A DNA stretch of 64,000 nt, taken from contig NC_089273.1 in NCBI RefSeq assembly GCF_963678975.1, positions 7,378,614 to 7,442,613 of the forward strand. Reading direction: 5' to 3'. Below are positions 1 through 11,899 of the stretch, piece by piece (position 1 is the first letter of the stretch; each line of letters starts with the position of its first letter). The stretch comes from Dysidea avara. Its lineage: Eukaryota; Porifera; Demospongiae; Dictyoceratida; Dysideidae. Position numbers and translations under genes: made by a program. The notes under the pieces are model-generated. The model was not told where the DNA came from, did no database searches, and was given only the letters and a program-made list of their open reading frames with translations.

Positions 1-699
1 CTGATTGAAACCAAATTTGCTGCAGAGTTGCCCACCAGCTAGGGAAGTCTACATTCCAAATTTGAAGGAAATCACTCAAGCCATTTCCGAGATACGAGCG
101 GCCAACGTTTCATTTTTTTTCTTCTTCTTCGTCTTTTCGCACACTTGCAAAAAATTGCTATAAAATGCAAACGCGTACTCTGATCGCCTTGAAATTTAGC
201 AGACAGAAAGGGGGTCCAAAGGCGAATCCTAGCATCACATTTGGTGCAAATCCGATGAATTATTCAGGAGTTATGACCGATTATTCGCGTAAAACAAGAT
301 CAATTTGTTGTCACGCCTACAGGGTAAACTGCTTCATGGAATGAGTTGAAAATTGCTATGTAGATGGAGTAACCATCGTAAGAGTGCCTTTTGGTGGCGT
401 GAAAGGAATCGAGATAAAAACCACGGAGATATAACACAAAACCCAACCTGTGTCACAATTACGCTATCAATTTTTAAGAATAAAAAAGGATTAGTTTTCA
501 CGCCTACTAGGCAAACCGCTTAGAGCAATGAGCTGAAAATCGGTGTATAGCTGGAATAATCTTCATTGAAAGTACTTGCAGTAGTATAGAAGAATTGGAT
601 TACAAACCACTGAGTTACGATTCGAAAGCCAACTCCGTGTAGCAAATGCAAGATCGAGATACTCTAATAGAACAGTCACCCTAATAGAGCATTCAGCTA

Positions 700-3600
700 A
701 TTTATTTACTCCATTATAAAATTCTATTACATTACAAGTTATTCTGTAGGGAGTTCAGCTGCAAACAGTTAATCTTATAGACAGTTCAGCAAGAAGCAAG
801 TCACCCTGTGGAAAGTTAAGCTACAAATATATCACTGCAGAGATTCAGAACATTACAAGTCACACTGAAGAGAGTTCAGCTATAAACAAGTCATGCACCC
901 TGTAGAGAATTCACCTACAATTAAGTCACTCTCTAGAGAATTCAGCTACACACAAGTCATTGTGGAGAGAGTTCAGCTACAAACAAATTACCCTGTAGAG
1001 AGATCAGCTACAAATAAACACTTTGCAGAGAGTTCAGCTACAAACAAATCAACCTTTAGAGCGATCAGCAACAAACAAATCAACTTGTAGAGAGATCAGC
1101 TAGAAACAAATCAATCTGCAGAGAGATCAGCTACAAACAAATCAGCTTGTAAAGAGATCAGTTACACACAAAGAGATAAGCTAGAAACAAATCACCCTGT
1201 AGAGAGTTCAGCTACAAAAAAATCACCCTGTAGAGACGTCAGCCAGAAACTAGACACAATGTAAGGAGTTCAGCTACAAGTAAATCACCCTGTAGAAAGT
1301 TCAGCTAAAACAAATCAACCTGCAGAGAGATCAGCTACAAACAAATCACTTTATAGAGAGTTCAGCTACAAATAAATTACCCTGTAGAGACATCGGCTAC
1401 AAACACATCAACCTGCAGAGAAATCAGCTACAAACAAATCACCCTGTAGAGAGATCAGATAGAAACTAGACACAATGAAAGGAGTTCAACTACAAACAAA
1501 TCACCCTGTAGAGCTATCAGCTAGAAACAAATCACCCTGAAGAGAGGTCAGCTACAAACAAATCACCCTGTAGAGAGATAAGCTACAAACAAATCACCCT
1601 GAAGAGAGGTCAGCTACAAACAAATCAACCTGTAGAGAGTCCAGCTACAAACAAATCACCCTGTAGAGACATCAGCTAGAAACTAGACACAATGTAAGGA
1701 GTTCAGCTACAAGCAAATCACCCTGTAGAGAGTTCAGCTACAAACAAATCAACCTGCAGAGAGATCAGCTACAAACAAATCACCCTGTAGAGAGATCAGC
1801 TAGTGGCTAGAAACTAGATACAATGTAAGGGGTTCAGTTACAAGCAAATCACCCTTTAGTGAGTTCAGCTACAAACAAATCAACCTGCAGTGAGATCACC
1901 TACAAAACAGCACCTTGTACAGACTTCAGTTACAAACAAATTACCCTGTAGAGAAATCGGCTAGAAGAATTCACCTTGTAGAGAGTTCAGCAACAAAGAA
2001 ACCACCATGTAGAGAGTTCAGCTGCAAACAAATCAGCCTGTAGAAAATTCAGTCACAAACAAATCGCCCAGTAGAAAGATCAGCTAGAAGAAGTTACCTT
2101 GTAGAGAGTTCAGCTACAAAGAAACCATTCTGTAAAGAGTTCAGCTGCAAACAAATCACCTGTACAGAATTCAGCTACAAACAAATCACCCTGTAGAGAG
2201 ATCAGCTAGAAGAAGTTACCTTGTAGACAGCTCAGCTACAAACAATTCACCCAGTACAGAGATCAGTTAGAAAAAGTTTCCTTGTAGAGAGTTCAGCTGC
2301 AAACAAGTCACCCTGTAGAAAATTCATCTACAAACATATCACTCTGTAAAAAGATCAGCTAGAAGAATTCACCTTGTAGAGAGTTCAGCTGCAAACAAGT
2401 CACCCTGTGGAAAATTCAGCTACAAACAAATCGCCCTGTAGAAAGATCAGCTAGAAGAAGTTACCTTGTAGAGAGTTCAGCTACAAAGAAATCATTCTGT
2501 AAAGAGCTCAGCTGCAAACAAATCACCTGTACAGAATTCAGCTACAAACAAATCACCCTGTAGAGAGATCTGCTAGAAGAAGTTACCTTGTAGACAGCTC
2601 AGCTACAAACAATTCACCCTGTACAGAGATCAGTTAGAAGAAGTTTCCTTGTAGAGAGTTCAGCTGCAAACAAGTCACCCTGTAGAAAATTCATCTACAA
2701 ACATATCACTCTGTAAAAAGATCAGCTAGAAGAATTCACCTTATAGAGAGTTCAGCTGCAAACAAGTCACCCTGTGGAAAATTCAGCTACAAACAAATCG
2801 CCCTGTAGAAAGATCAGCTAGAAGAAGTTACCTTGTAGAGAGTTCAGCTACAAAGAAATCATTCTGTAAAGAGCTCAGCTGCAAACAAATCACCTGTACA
2901 GAATTCAGCTACAAACAAATCACCCTGTAGAGAGATCAGCTACAAACAAATCAACCTGCAGAGAGATCAGCTACAAACAAATCACCCTGTAGAGAGATCA
3001 GCTAGTGGCTAGAAACTAGATACAATGTAAGGGGTTCAGTTACAAGCAAATCACCCTTTAGTGAGTTCAGCTACAAACAAATCAACCTGCAGTGAGATCA
3101 CCTACAAAACAGCACCTTGTACAGGCTTCAGTTACAAACAAATTACCCTATAGAGAAATCGGCTAGAAGAATTCACCTTGTAGAGAGTTCAGCAACAAAG
3201 AAACCACCATGTAGAGAGTTCAGCTGCAAACAAATCAGCCTGTAGAAAATTCAGTCACAAACAAATCGCCCAGTAGAAAGATCAGCTAGAAGAAGTTACC
3301 TTGTAGAGAGTTCAGCTACAAAGAAACCATTCTGTAAAGAGTTCAGCTGCAAACAAATCACCTGTACAGAATTCAGCTACAAACAAATCACCCTGTAGAG
3401 AGATCAGCTAGAAGAAGTTACCTTGTAGACAGCTCAGCTACAAACAATTCACCCTGTACAGAGATCAGTTAGAAAAAGTTTCCTTGTAGAGAGTTCAGCT
3501 GCAAACAAGTCACCCTGTAGAAAATTCATCTACAAACATATCACTCTGTAAAAAGATCAGCTAGAAGAATTCACCTTGTAGAGAGTTCAGCTGCAAACAA

Positions 3601-4077
3601 GTCACCCTGTGGAAAATTCAGCTACAAACAAATCGCCCTGTAGAAAGATCAGCTAGAAGAAGTTACCTTGTAGAGAGTTCAGCTACAAAGAAATCATTCT
3701 GTAAAGAGCTCAGCTGCAAACAAATCACCTGTACAGAATTCAGCTACAAACAAATCACCCTGTAGAGAGATCAGCTAGAAGAAGTTACCTTGTAGAGAGT
3801 TCAGCTACAAAGAAATTCTGTAAAGAGCTCAGCTGCAAACAAATCACCTGTACAGAATTCAGCTACAAACAAATCACCCTGTAGAGAGATCAACTAGAAG
3901 AAGTTACCTTGTAGATAGTTCAACTCCAAACAAATCACCCTGTTGAGAGATCAGCTAGAAGAAGAGTTACCTTGTAGATAGCTCTGCTGCAAACAATTCA
4001 CCCTGTAGAGAGATCAGCTAGAAGAAGTCACCTTGTAGAGTGTTAAGTTACAAAGAAACCACCATGCAGAGAGTTCT
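700..4077 (+). repeat. 30-31 bp satellite array of copy A
   Basis: Tandem units of about 30-31 bp follow the pattern GTAGAGAGTTCAGCTA, then an AAA-rich stretch, then TCACCCT. Variants end ACCTT or ACCAT or carry TAGAAGAAG. There is a higher-order repeat of about 1202 bp: the block beginning TAGTGGCTAGAAACTAGATA occurs at 1801 and 3003. A sub-period of about 367 bp is seen for TAGACAGCTCAGC at 2224, 2591 and 3426. Short frames in the array are chance open frames of the repeat. Confidence 0.95.
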
Positions 4078-4206
4078 GTAATAAATATATGTATTATATT
4101 ATATAATTTGTACATTTACTGATAAATTCAGAAATATTTAAAGTATTTAACATCTGCTTCATCTTTTCTTCTTCATGTGGTAAAGAAAAAAGATAGGTTA
4201 AAAAAG

Positions 4207-4237
4207 CCCCAAAGCCGGCCATAGGCCGACTTTGGGG
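4207..4237 (+). repeat. GC-rich stem-loop in element tail, copy A
   Basis: CCCCAAAGCCGGCC, loop ATA, then the near-perfect complement (one mismatch here) forms a 14 bp stem. It is conserved in the tail of every copy (about 9779, 36252, 52791, 55565). The stem motif CCCAAAGCCGGC resembles CCCAAGAAGCCGGC in the first 45 bases of the element head, a possible subterminal inverted or direct motif. Confidence 0.85.
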
Positions 4238-4261
4238 TATACAAATACAAAAAGAAGTGAA

Positions 4262-4590
4262 ATCTAATCCAAAACAGCCAAGCTGTAAAAAAAAGTGTGT
4301 GGCCCTCAAAAAGGCTATGGTGAAAAAAGATGTGAAATCGAAGGTGGCGGTAAAGAAATGGCTGTGATGGTAGGTTAATGGTAAAAATTTTAATAACGAC
4401 AATTCAGGTGAATTTGGTGCCGCTTGGTCTTGGCACAAAATTCACCTGAATTGTCGTTATTAAAATTTTTACCATTAACCTACCATCACAGCCATTTCTT
4501 GGCCACCACCTTGGATTGCACATCTTTTTTCACCATAGCCTTTTTGAGGGCCGCACACTTTTTTTACAGCTTGGCTGTTTTGGATTAGAT
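4262..4590. repeat. Foldback palindrome at 3' end of copy A
   Basis: Two arms of roughly 150 bp are nearly perfect reverse complements around a short spacer near 4426. The outer tips are ATCTAATCC and GGATTAGAT. The arms contain AGCCAAGCTGT and a GGCCCTC block. The flank beyond 4590 differs from the flanks of the other copies, so this tip is the element boundary. Apparent frames here are palindrome shadows. Confidence 0.9.
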
Positions 4591-4858
4591 ACATATGTGA
4601 CCGAACTTTGGAAAATTACCCATATGGATGCATTTGACACATAAAATATTTAATGATCAAATCACAAACTATATAGTGCAAATCTACTTGTTGATGGTTT
4701 TAAGCAATTCTCAATACGTTAAATTATGACAAGAAAATTCTTGAAATATTTCAAACTGTGCCCTGCTCTTATTAGCAACCCACTAAAAACAGTATTGGGG
4801 CAATTACTTTTTAAAAGTAACTAGTTACATATTACATATTATTTGCAACTGAACTATT
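4591..4858. other. Spacer between copies A and B
   Basis: AT-rich sequence with no credible gene. The first bases (CATATGTGACCG) resemble one end of the TGTGACC MITE family, and the next stretch resembles, inverted, the sequence at about 12065-12100, so a solo MITE end is likely. Copy B is inserted in a run of TTACATATTAC-type repeats. Confidence 0.5.
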
Positions 4859-5689
4859 ATCAAGACACACAGTAGTGTGTCGTGCGGCCCAAGAAGCCGG
4901 CGCGTAACACCCGTGAGTATATTGACAGGAAGAAAGAAAACGCAATTTTCGCACTTCCGTAGCTCTGTGCTGCCTTGATGAAACAAGACGATTTTTGCTG
5001 TGGACACTCCCTCCACCTTCAGCACTCCACATTCCAAATTAGAGCGAAATTGTTTCAAGCGTTCCCGAGATCTGCGACTTCAAAAATTGGCTTAGATTCT
5101 TCGTTGTTTTATTTTTCTTCTCATTTTTCTTCCTCTTTTCGCACACTTACAAAAACTGCTATAAAACGCGAACGCTATATCCGATTGCCTTGAAATTTAG
5201 TACACAGAAGGGGGGTATAAAGGCGAATCTCTGTACCAACTTTGGCTAGGATACGATAAACTGGAAAAGAGTTATGATCGATTATTCACGAAAAATAACA
5301 CCAATATGTTGTCACGCCTACAGGGTAAACCGTGTATGGGAAGAAGCTGAAAATCAGTGGGTGAATAGGTTAACTATTGAACCTTAAAGCTTTTGTGGTT
5401 TGAAAGAAATCGAGCTAAAAGCCAGGAAGATACAACGAAAAAACTAACAGTGTATATCAATTATGCAATCGAGATTAGCTAATAAAAAACGATTATTGCC
5501 ACGCCTACCAGATAAACCGCTAGGGAGAATGCTTTGAAAATCGCTGTATAGAAGGAGTAATCATCTTAGAAAGGCTCTTCAATGGTGTAGAAGAATCAGA
5601 CTTAAAGCCACGGAGTTATAACATGAAATCCAACTTGGTGCAGCAAGTGAGAGATCGAGATACTCTAATAGAGCAGTCACCCTAATAGA

Positions 5690-8600
5690 GCAGTCACCCT
5701 GAAGAGAATTCAAGAGATCAGCTAGAAACAAGTAACCTGTATAGAGATCAGCTAGAAACAAGTCACCTTGTAGAGAGATAAGCTACAAACAATTCACCCT
5801 GTAGAGAGATCAGCTAGAAAATTTACCTTATAGGGAGTTCATGCAACTATGGAAAGGGATAGTTCAGCTAGAAGAAATCACCTTGTAGAGTTCAGCTACA
5901 AAGAAACTACCATGTAGAGAGTTCAACTACAAACAAATCACCCTGTAGAGAGATCAATACCTTGTAGAGAGTTCAGCTACAAAGAAACCATCATGTAGAG
6001 AGTTTAGCTGCAAACAAATCACCTGTAGAGAGTTCAGCTACAAACAAATCTCCCTGTAGAGAGATCAGCTAGGAGAAGTTTCCTTGTAGAGAGTTCAGCT
6101 ACAAACAAATCACCCTGTAGAGAGATCAGCTAGAAGAAGTCACCTTGCAGAGAGTTCAGTTACAAAGAAACCATCATGTAGAAAGTTCAGCTACAAACTA
6201 GTGACCTTGTAGAGACATCAGCTAAAAGAAGTTACCTTATAGAGAGTTCAGCTACAGAGAAACTATCATGTAGAGAGTTCAGCTGCAAACAAATCACAGG
6301 TAGAGAATTCAGCTACAAGCAAATCTCTCTGTAGAGAGATCAGCTAGACGAAGTTTCCTTGTAGAGAGTTCAGCTACAAACAAATCACCCTGTAGAAAGA
6401 TCAGCTAGAAGAAATTACCTTGTAGAGAGTTCAGCTACAAAGAAACCATCATGTAGAGAGTTCAGCTGCAAACAAAATACCTGTAGAGAGTTCAGCTACA
6501 AACAAATCTCCCTGTAGAGAGATCAGCTAGAAGAAGTTACCTTGTAGAGAGTTCAACTACAAACAAATCACCCTGTAGAAAGATTAGCTAGAAGGAGTCA
6601 CCTTGTGGAGAGTTCAGTTACAAAGAAACCATCATGTAGAGAGTTCAGCTACAAACACTGCTTGAAGTACCTTAGTTTACTACAGTGGTATATCCCCAGT
6701 ATATGGAACAGTTAAATTGTTTGTTATTTTAGTAGTTTTTCAGTAAACCCGCATTACTGATGTTTTACTGAGAGTTTAAAACTTAGTAAAATAATTATGT
6801 TCTATATACTTAAGTTTACTGACACTTTACTATCAGTATAACTACAGTAAGGCATCTTAACAAATTAGTAAACTAAGAACCTTCAAGCAGTGAAACTAGT
6901 GACCTTGTACAGACATCAGCTAAAATAAATTACCTTGTACAGAGTTCAGCTACAAAGAAACCATCATGTAGAGAGTTCAGCTGCAAACAAATCACCTGTA
7001 GAGAGTTCAGCTACAAACAAATCTCCCTGTAGAGAGATCAGCTAGAAGAAGTTACCTTGTGGAGAGTTCAGCTTCAAAGAAATCACCTTCTAGAAAGATC
7101 AGCTAGAAGAAGTCACCTTGTAGAGAGTTCAGCTACAAAGAACCATCATGTAGAGAGTTCAGCTGCAAACAAATCACCTGTAGACAGTTCAGCTACAAAC
7201 AAATCTCCCTGTAGAAAGATCAGCTAGAAGAAGTTACCTTGTAGAGAGTTCAGCTACAAAGAACCATCATGTAGAGAGTTCAGCTGCAAACAAATCACCT
7301 GTAGAGAGTTAAGTTACAAACAAATCACCCTGTAGAGAGATCAATAGAAGAAGTTACCTTGTAGATAGTTCAGCTACAAACAAATCACCCTGTAGAAAGA
7401 TCAGCTAGAAGAAATTACCTTGTAGAGAGTTCAGCTACAAAGAAACCATCATGTAGAGAGTTCAGCTGCAAACAAAATACCTGTAGAGAGTTCAGCTACA
7501 AACAAATCTCCCTGTAGAGAGATCAGCTAGAAGAAGTTACCTTGTAGAGAGTTCAACTACAAAGAAACCATCATGTAGAGAGTTCAGCTGCAAACAAATC
7601 ACCTGTAGAGAGTTCAGCTACAAACAAATCTCCCTGTAGAGAGAACAGTTAAAAGAAGTTTCCTTGTAGAGAGTTCAGCTACAAACAAATCACCCTGTAG
7701 AAAGATCAGCTAGAAGGAGTCACCTTGTGGAGAGTTCAGTTACAAAGAAACCATCATGTAGAGAGTTCAGTTACAAACTAGTGACCTTGTACAGACATCA
7801 GCTAAAATAAATTACCTTGTACAGAGTTCAGCTACAAAGAAACCATCATGTAGAGAGTTCAGCTGCAAACAAATCACCTGTAGAGAGTTCAGCTATAAAC
7901 AAATCTCCCTGTAGAGAGATCAGCTAGAAGAAGTTACCTTGTGGAGAGTTCAGCTTCAAAGAAATCACCCTCTAGAAAGATCAGCTAGAAGAAGTCACCT
8001 TGTAGAGAGTTCAGCTACAAAGAACCATCATGTAGAGAGTTCAACTGCAAACAAATCACCTGTAGACAGTTCAGCTACAAACAAATCTCCCTGTAGAAAG
8101 ATCAGCTAGAAGAAGTCACCTTGTAGAGAGTTCAGCTACAAAGAACCATCATGTAGAGAGTTCAGCTGCAAACAAATCACCTGTAGAGAGTTAAGTTACA
8201 AACAAATCACCCTGTAGAGAGATCAATAGAAGAAGTTACCTTGTAGAGAGTTCAGCTACAAACAAATCACCCTGTAGAAAGATCAGCTAGAAGAAATTAC
8301 CTTGTAGAGAGTTCAGCTACAAAGAAACCATCATGTAGAGAGTTCAGCTGCAAACAAAATACCTGTAGAGAGTTCAGCTACAAACAAATCTCCCTGTAGA
8401 GAGATCAGCTAGAAGAAGTTACCTTGTAGAGAGTTCAACTACAAAGAAACCATCATGTAGAGAGTTCAGCTGCAAACAAATCACCTGTAGAGAGTTCAGC
8501 TACAAACAAATCTCCCTGTAGAGAGAACAGTTAAAAGAAGTTTCCTTGTAGAGAGTTCAGCTACAAACAAATCACCCTGTAGAAAGATCAGCTAGAAGGA

Positions 8601-9645
8601 GTCACCTTGTGGAGAGTTCAGTTACAAAGAAACCATCATGTAGAGAGTTCAGTTACAAACTAGTGACCTTGTACAGACATCAGCTAAAATAAATTACCTT
8701 GTACAGAGTTCAGCTACAAAGAAACCATCATGTAGAGAGTTCAGCTGCAAACAAATCACCTGTAGAGAGTTCAGCTACAAACAAATCTCCCTGTAGAGAG
8801 ATCAGCTAGAAGAAGTTACCTTGTGGAGAATTCAGCTTCAAAGAAATCACCCTCTAGAAAGATCAGCTAGAAGAAGTCACCTTGTAGAGAGTTCAGCTAC
8901 AAAGAACCATCATGTAGAGAGTTCAACTGCAAACAAATCACCTGTAGACAGTTCAGCTACAAACAAATCTCCCTGTAGAAAGATCAGCTAGAAGAAGTTA
9001 CCTTGTAGAGAGTTCAACTACAAAGAACCATCATGTAGAGAGTTCAGCTGCAAACAAATCACCTGTAGAGAGTTAAGTTACAAACAAATCACCCTGTAGA
9101 GAGATCAATAGAAGAAGTTACCTTGTAGAGAGTTCAGCTACAAAGAAACCATCATGTAGAGAGTTCAGCTGCAAAGAAATCACTTGTAGAGAGTTCAGCT
9201 ACAAACAAATCACCCTGTAGAGAGATCAGCAAAAGAAATTACCTTGTAGAGAGTTCAGTTACAAAGAAACCACCATGTAGAGAGTTCAGCTTCAAAGAAA
9301 TCACCCTGTAGAAAATTCAGCCACAAACAATTTGTCCTGTAGAAAGATCAGTTAGAAGAAGTTACCTTGTAGAGAGTTCAGCTACAAAGAAATTATTCTG
9401 TAAAGAGCTCAGCTGCAAACAGATCACCTGCACAGAATTCAGCTACAAACAAATCACCCTGTAGAGAGATCAGCTAGAAGAAGTTACCTTGTAGATAGTT
9501 CAGCTATAAACAAATCACCCTGTAGAGAGATCAGCTAGAAGAAGTTACCTTGTAGATTGTTCAGCTACTAACAATTCACCCTGTAGAGAGGGCAGCAAGA
9601 AGAAGTCACCTTGTAGAGTGTTCAGTTACAAAGAAACCACCATGG
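5690..9645 (+). repeat. 30-31 bp satellite array of copy B
   Basis: Tandem 30-31 bp units alternate between CAGCTACAAACAAATC and CAGCTAGAAGAAGTTACC types. A higher-order repeat of 881-882 bp is visible: GACCTTGTACAGACATCAGC occurs at 6901, 7783 and 8664, and GGAGA(G/A)TTCAGCTTCAAAG occurs at 7061, 7943 and 8825. The array is interrupted once by a MITE. Confidence 0.95.
6656..6892. mobile_element. CACTA-like MITE nested in satellite, 3-bp target duplication
   Basis: A 237 bp insert with terminal inverted repeats: CACTGCTTGAAG at the left, CTTCAAGCAGTG at the right, with extended similarity through TTAGTTTACT. It is flanked by AAA on both sides (6653-6655, 6893-6895). Removing the insert and one AAA restores the satellite unit seen uninterrupted at 6190 and 7772 (TACAAACTAGTGACC). 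A CACTG start with a 3-bp duplication suggests the CACTA/EnSpm superfamily. There is no coding capacity. Confidence 0.85.
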
Positions 9646-9832
9646 AGAGTTCTGTAATAAATATATGTATTATACATATAATTTGTACATTTACTGATAA
9701 AATCAGAAACATTTAAAGTACATCTGCTTCATTTTTTCTTCTTCCTGTGGTAAAGAAAAAAAAGACAGGTTAAAAAGTCCCAAAGCCGGCCATAGGCCGG
9801 CTTTGTGGTATACAAATACAAAAAGAAATGAA

Positions 9833-10158
9833 ATCTAATCCAAAACAGCCAAGCTGTAAAAAAACAGTGTGGCCCTCAAAAGGCTATGGTGAAAAAAGAT
9901 GTGAAATCCAAGGTGGCGGCCAAGAAATGGCTGTGATGGTAGGTTAATGGTAAAAATTTTAATAACGGCAATTTAGGTGAAATTTTTGCCAAGACCAAGG
10001 GCACAAAAATTCACCTGAATTGTCGTTATTAAAATTTTTACCATTAACCTACCATCACAGCCATTTCTTGGCCGCCACCTTCGATTTCACATCTTTTTTC
10101 ACCATAGCCTTTTGAGGGCCGCACTGTTTTTTTACAGCTTGGCTGTTTTGGATTAGAT
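9833..10158. repeat. Foldback palindrome at 3' end of copy B
   Basis: Same palindrome as at 4262-4590, with tips ATCTAATC and GATTAGAT and arms of about 150 bp. The tail stem-loop precedes it at about 9779-9808. The centre differs slightly from copy A, containing GCCAAGACCAAGGGC. Confidence 0.9.
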
Positions 10159-11058
10159 TTTAGTTACAGTTACATATTACCCATATAACAAATTAACTAT
10201 AATAATATTACATATTATATTACTTTGTGTCCACAGCCTTAAGTTGTCATGTGTGAAACTACCACCTTATCATGTGACATGATTGCATTGTTGGACAATG
10301 TACAAATCTTGGTTAATAAGCTGGTGAATAAGTTTCATTCAGCTTCATTACTTCATTGTGGCTAAGCAATACTCAGTGGATCACTAACGAGATTAGTAAC
10401 TTCGTTACTTGCAATAATAATATTACACTCATTACAGTAACTTTATTATCATACAGTACAATAGTACTGTATATTAGGGACATCGAAGGTGTGGGGGCGA
10501 TCCGTGATACAATATAATCTAAAAACCTGCCACGATTTTCCTCACAATGACATGACAGTATTGGTTGGGTACAACCAAGCCCAAAAGTGTCCTCAGATCG
10601 ACCCAAAATGTTTGCGTCAAGTTGCTACAGAATTTAGAAAAAAGTTTTTTCAACAGAAATTTCTACTGCCTGCCTGCCTGCCTGATGCCTTCAGTCAAGC
10701 GTAGCGGAAAAGTGGCTACAGCTACAGCCCTAATTCTTTCGCAGAAACGTTTCTAGTTCGCTTAAGAAAAAACCTTTCAAATTGGTATATTGATAAGCAT
10801 ATAATGCTTGCGCTATTGTCTTATCTTTTAACCTTCTTTACCATGGCCATCAGTCAAGGTTCTACCGCTGAGCGTTAATAGACTACTGTATGGCTTCCAT
10901 ACCAGCATATATTGCATCAAACTATTCGAATACACGTGATCGCCAGTTGCACCAAGAACACATGCGTACATGACTCGCTGTTGATATCGATCAGAGAGAG
11001 CAACTCACAGCAAGCTATATAGAAATGTATAAGTCAATAAATATAGTTTATATAGTAA
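10159..11058. other. Intergenic, no gene seen
   Basis: AT-rich at first (ATTACATATT runs), then about 10480-10760 with open short frames on both strands and a TGCC microsatellite at about 10668-10688. I recognise no protein. The segment with the TGCC run reads like an old interspersed repeat. Confidence 0.4.
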
Positions 11059-11460
11059 CAATGTTAAACCGAGTCAGGTCATCCAGGTCCTGCTTTACAG
11101 ATTATTCGGGTCTGACCCCACGTGCTAAATTAAATGTGGATGTGTTACTACACGTCATAGCATTGCTCTGCTTCTTTCGTGAGCCACACCCACTTATGTA
11201 AATTACAGTCTGTAGACATATGGTAGCCATGTCCATTCGTCAGTGTGCAGGTATGCACGAATCCACGCCCACTTACGTAAATTACTGTCTGTAGACATAT
11301 GGTAGCCACACCCATTCATCAGTCTGTAGGTATGCACGAATCCACATCCATTATTGTCTGCAGACTTATGTAGAGCCACGCCCACTAATCAGTTGTTATT
11401 GTAAGAGTCATAATCTAGTATAATAGTGCTGTGAGTAACTCAGCAGGTATTTAGTGGTCA
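11059..11460 (+). mobile_element. Degenerate copy of the GGTC-rich hAT element
   Basis: It aligns by eye with the first part of the element at 14986-15687: a start like CAATGTTAAACC, then GGTCATCC(A/G)GGTC, then GAGCCACACCCACTTA blocks, then a region like AGTCTAG. The 3' terminal inverted repeat is missing, so it is truncated or decayed. Confidence 0.6.
11181..11395 (+). repeat. About 80 bp tandem repeat, 2.5 units
   Basis: Units run from GCCACACCCACTTA through AAATTAC, CTGTAGACATATGGTAGCC to GGTATGCACGAA. They start at about 11181 and 11261, with a shortened third unit. They lie inside the degenerate hAT copy. Confidence 0.75.
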
Positions 11461-11482
11461 TGAGCTTGCAAAAAAACTTCAC

Positions 11483-11899
11483 AAACAGGTATAAGAAAAA
11501 AATTGGAATTTTAAATTAGATTAGGGACAGTGTATAATGCTGCAATAAACAGTACTGAAATAAGCTGGATCGGAGTAGTACGTAATGTCCAAATACTGGA
11601 AAACAATAAGAAGCGAATATCCCTACTGTGCATTGAGTGTAGCACAGTAGGGATATTCACTTCTTATTGTTTTACAGTATTTGGACATTACGTACTACTC
11701 TGATCCAGCTTGTTTCAGTACTTTTTATTGCAGCATTATACACTGAGTGTAGCACAGTAGGGATATTCGCTTCTTATTGTTTTACAGTACTTGGACATTA
11801 CGTACTACTCTGATCCAGCTTATTTCAGTACTTTTTATTGCAGCATTATACACTGTCCCTAATCTAATTTAAGATTCCAATTTTTTCTTATACTTGTTT
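11483..11899. mobile_element. Palindromic MITE with a duplicated right arm
   Basis: The termini AAACAGGTATAAG and CTTATACTTGTTT are inverted repeats that extend through AATTGGAATTTTAAATTAGATTAGGGACAGTG (short pieces matched). The centre is CCCTACTGTGC opposite GCACAGTAGGG. The right arm is present twice, 110 bp apart (AGCACAGTAG at 11641 and 11751), so the element is left arm, right arm, right arm. A related palindrome is at 60237-60541. Confidence 0.8.

Larger units (their letters stand above)
1..4590 (+). mobile_element. Composite satellite-carrying element, copy A (5' end outside window)
   Basis: The order is head (1 to about 700), 30-31 bp satellite (about 700-4077), AT-rich tail (4078-4261) and foldback palindrome (4262-4590). 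The same order and sequences recur at 4859-10158, 29440-36633 and 37194-53179, and inverted at 55212-57550. The head starts inside the family consensus, so its first bases lie left of the window. Within the head two diverged units starting TCACGCCTAC (about 313 and 499) are about 186 bp apart. No credible protein is encoded. The right edge is set where all copies stop matching, just after GGATTAGAT. The superfamily is not recognised. The architecture recalls foldback elements, or Helitron/Helentron derivatives that carry central tandem arrays. Confidence 0.85.
4859..10158 (+). mobile_element. Composite satellite-carrying element, copy B
   Basis: This is a complete copy. It starts ATCAAGACACAC at 4859 and ends GGATTAGAT at 10158. 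The outer dinucleotides match (TT at 4857-4858 and TT at 10159-10160), a candidate 2-bp target duplication. The head (4859 to about 5690) begins with a small hairpin, GACACAC paired with GTGTGTC, then a GC-rich block with CCCAAGAAGCCGG. Two diverged units of about 186 bp (TCACGCCTAC near 5312 and 5498) follow. No protein is recognised. A CACTA-like MITE is nested at 6656-6892. Confidence 0.88.

Noticed and set aside
893..1090. Open frame in the satellite
   Set aside because: A chance frame through 31 bp units. It is not kept in other arrays.
4094..4438. 114-codon minus-strand frame, with related frames at 36309 and 52727
   Set aside because: It lies across the tail and left arm of the foldback palindrome and changes length between copies. 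It is a shadow of repeat sequence.
10373..10756. Overlapping short frames on both strands
   Set aside because: No motif, no splice context. They look like an old repeat with a TGCC microsatellite.
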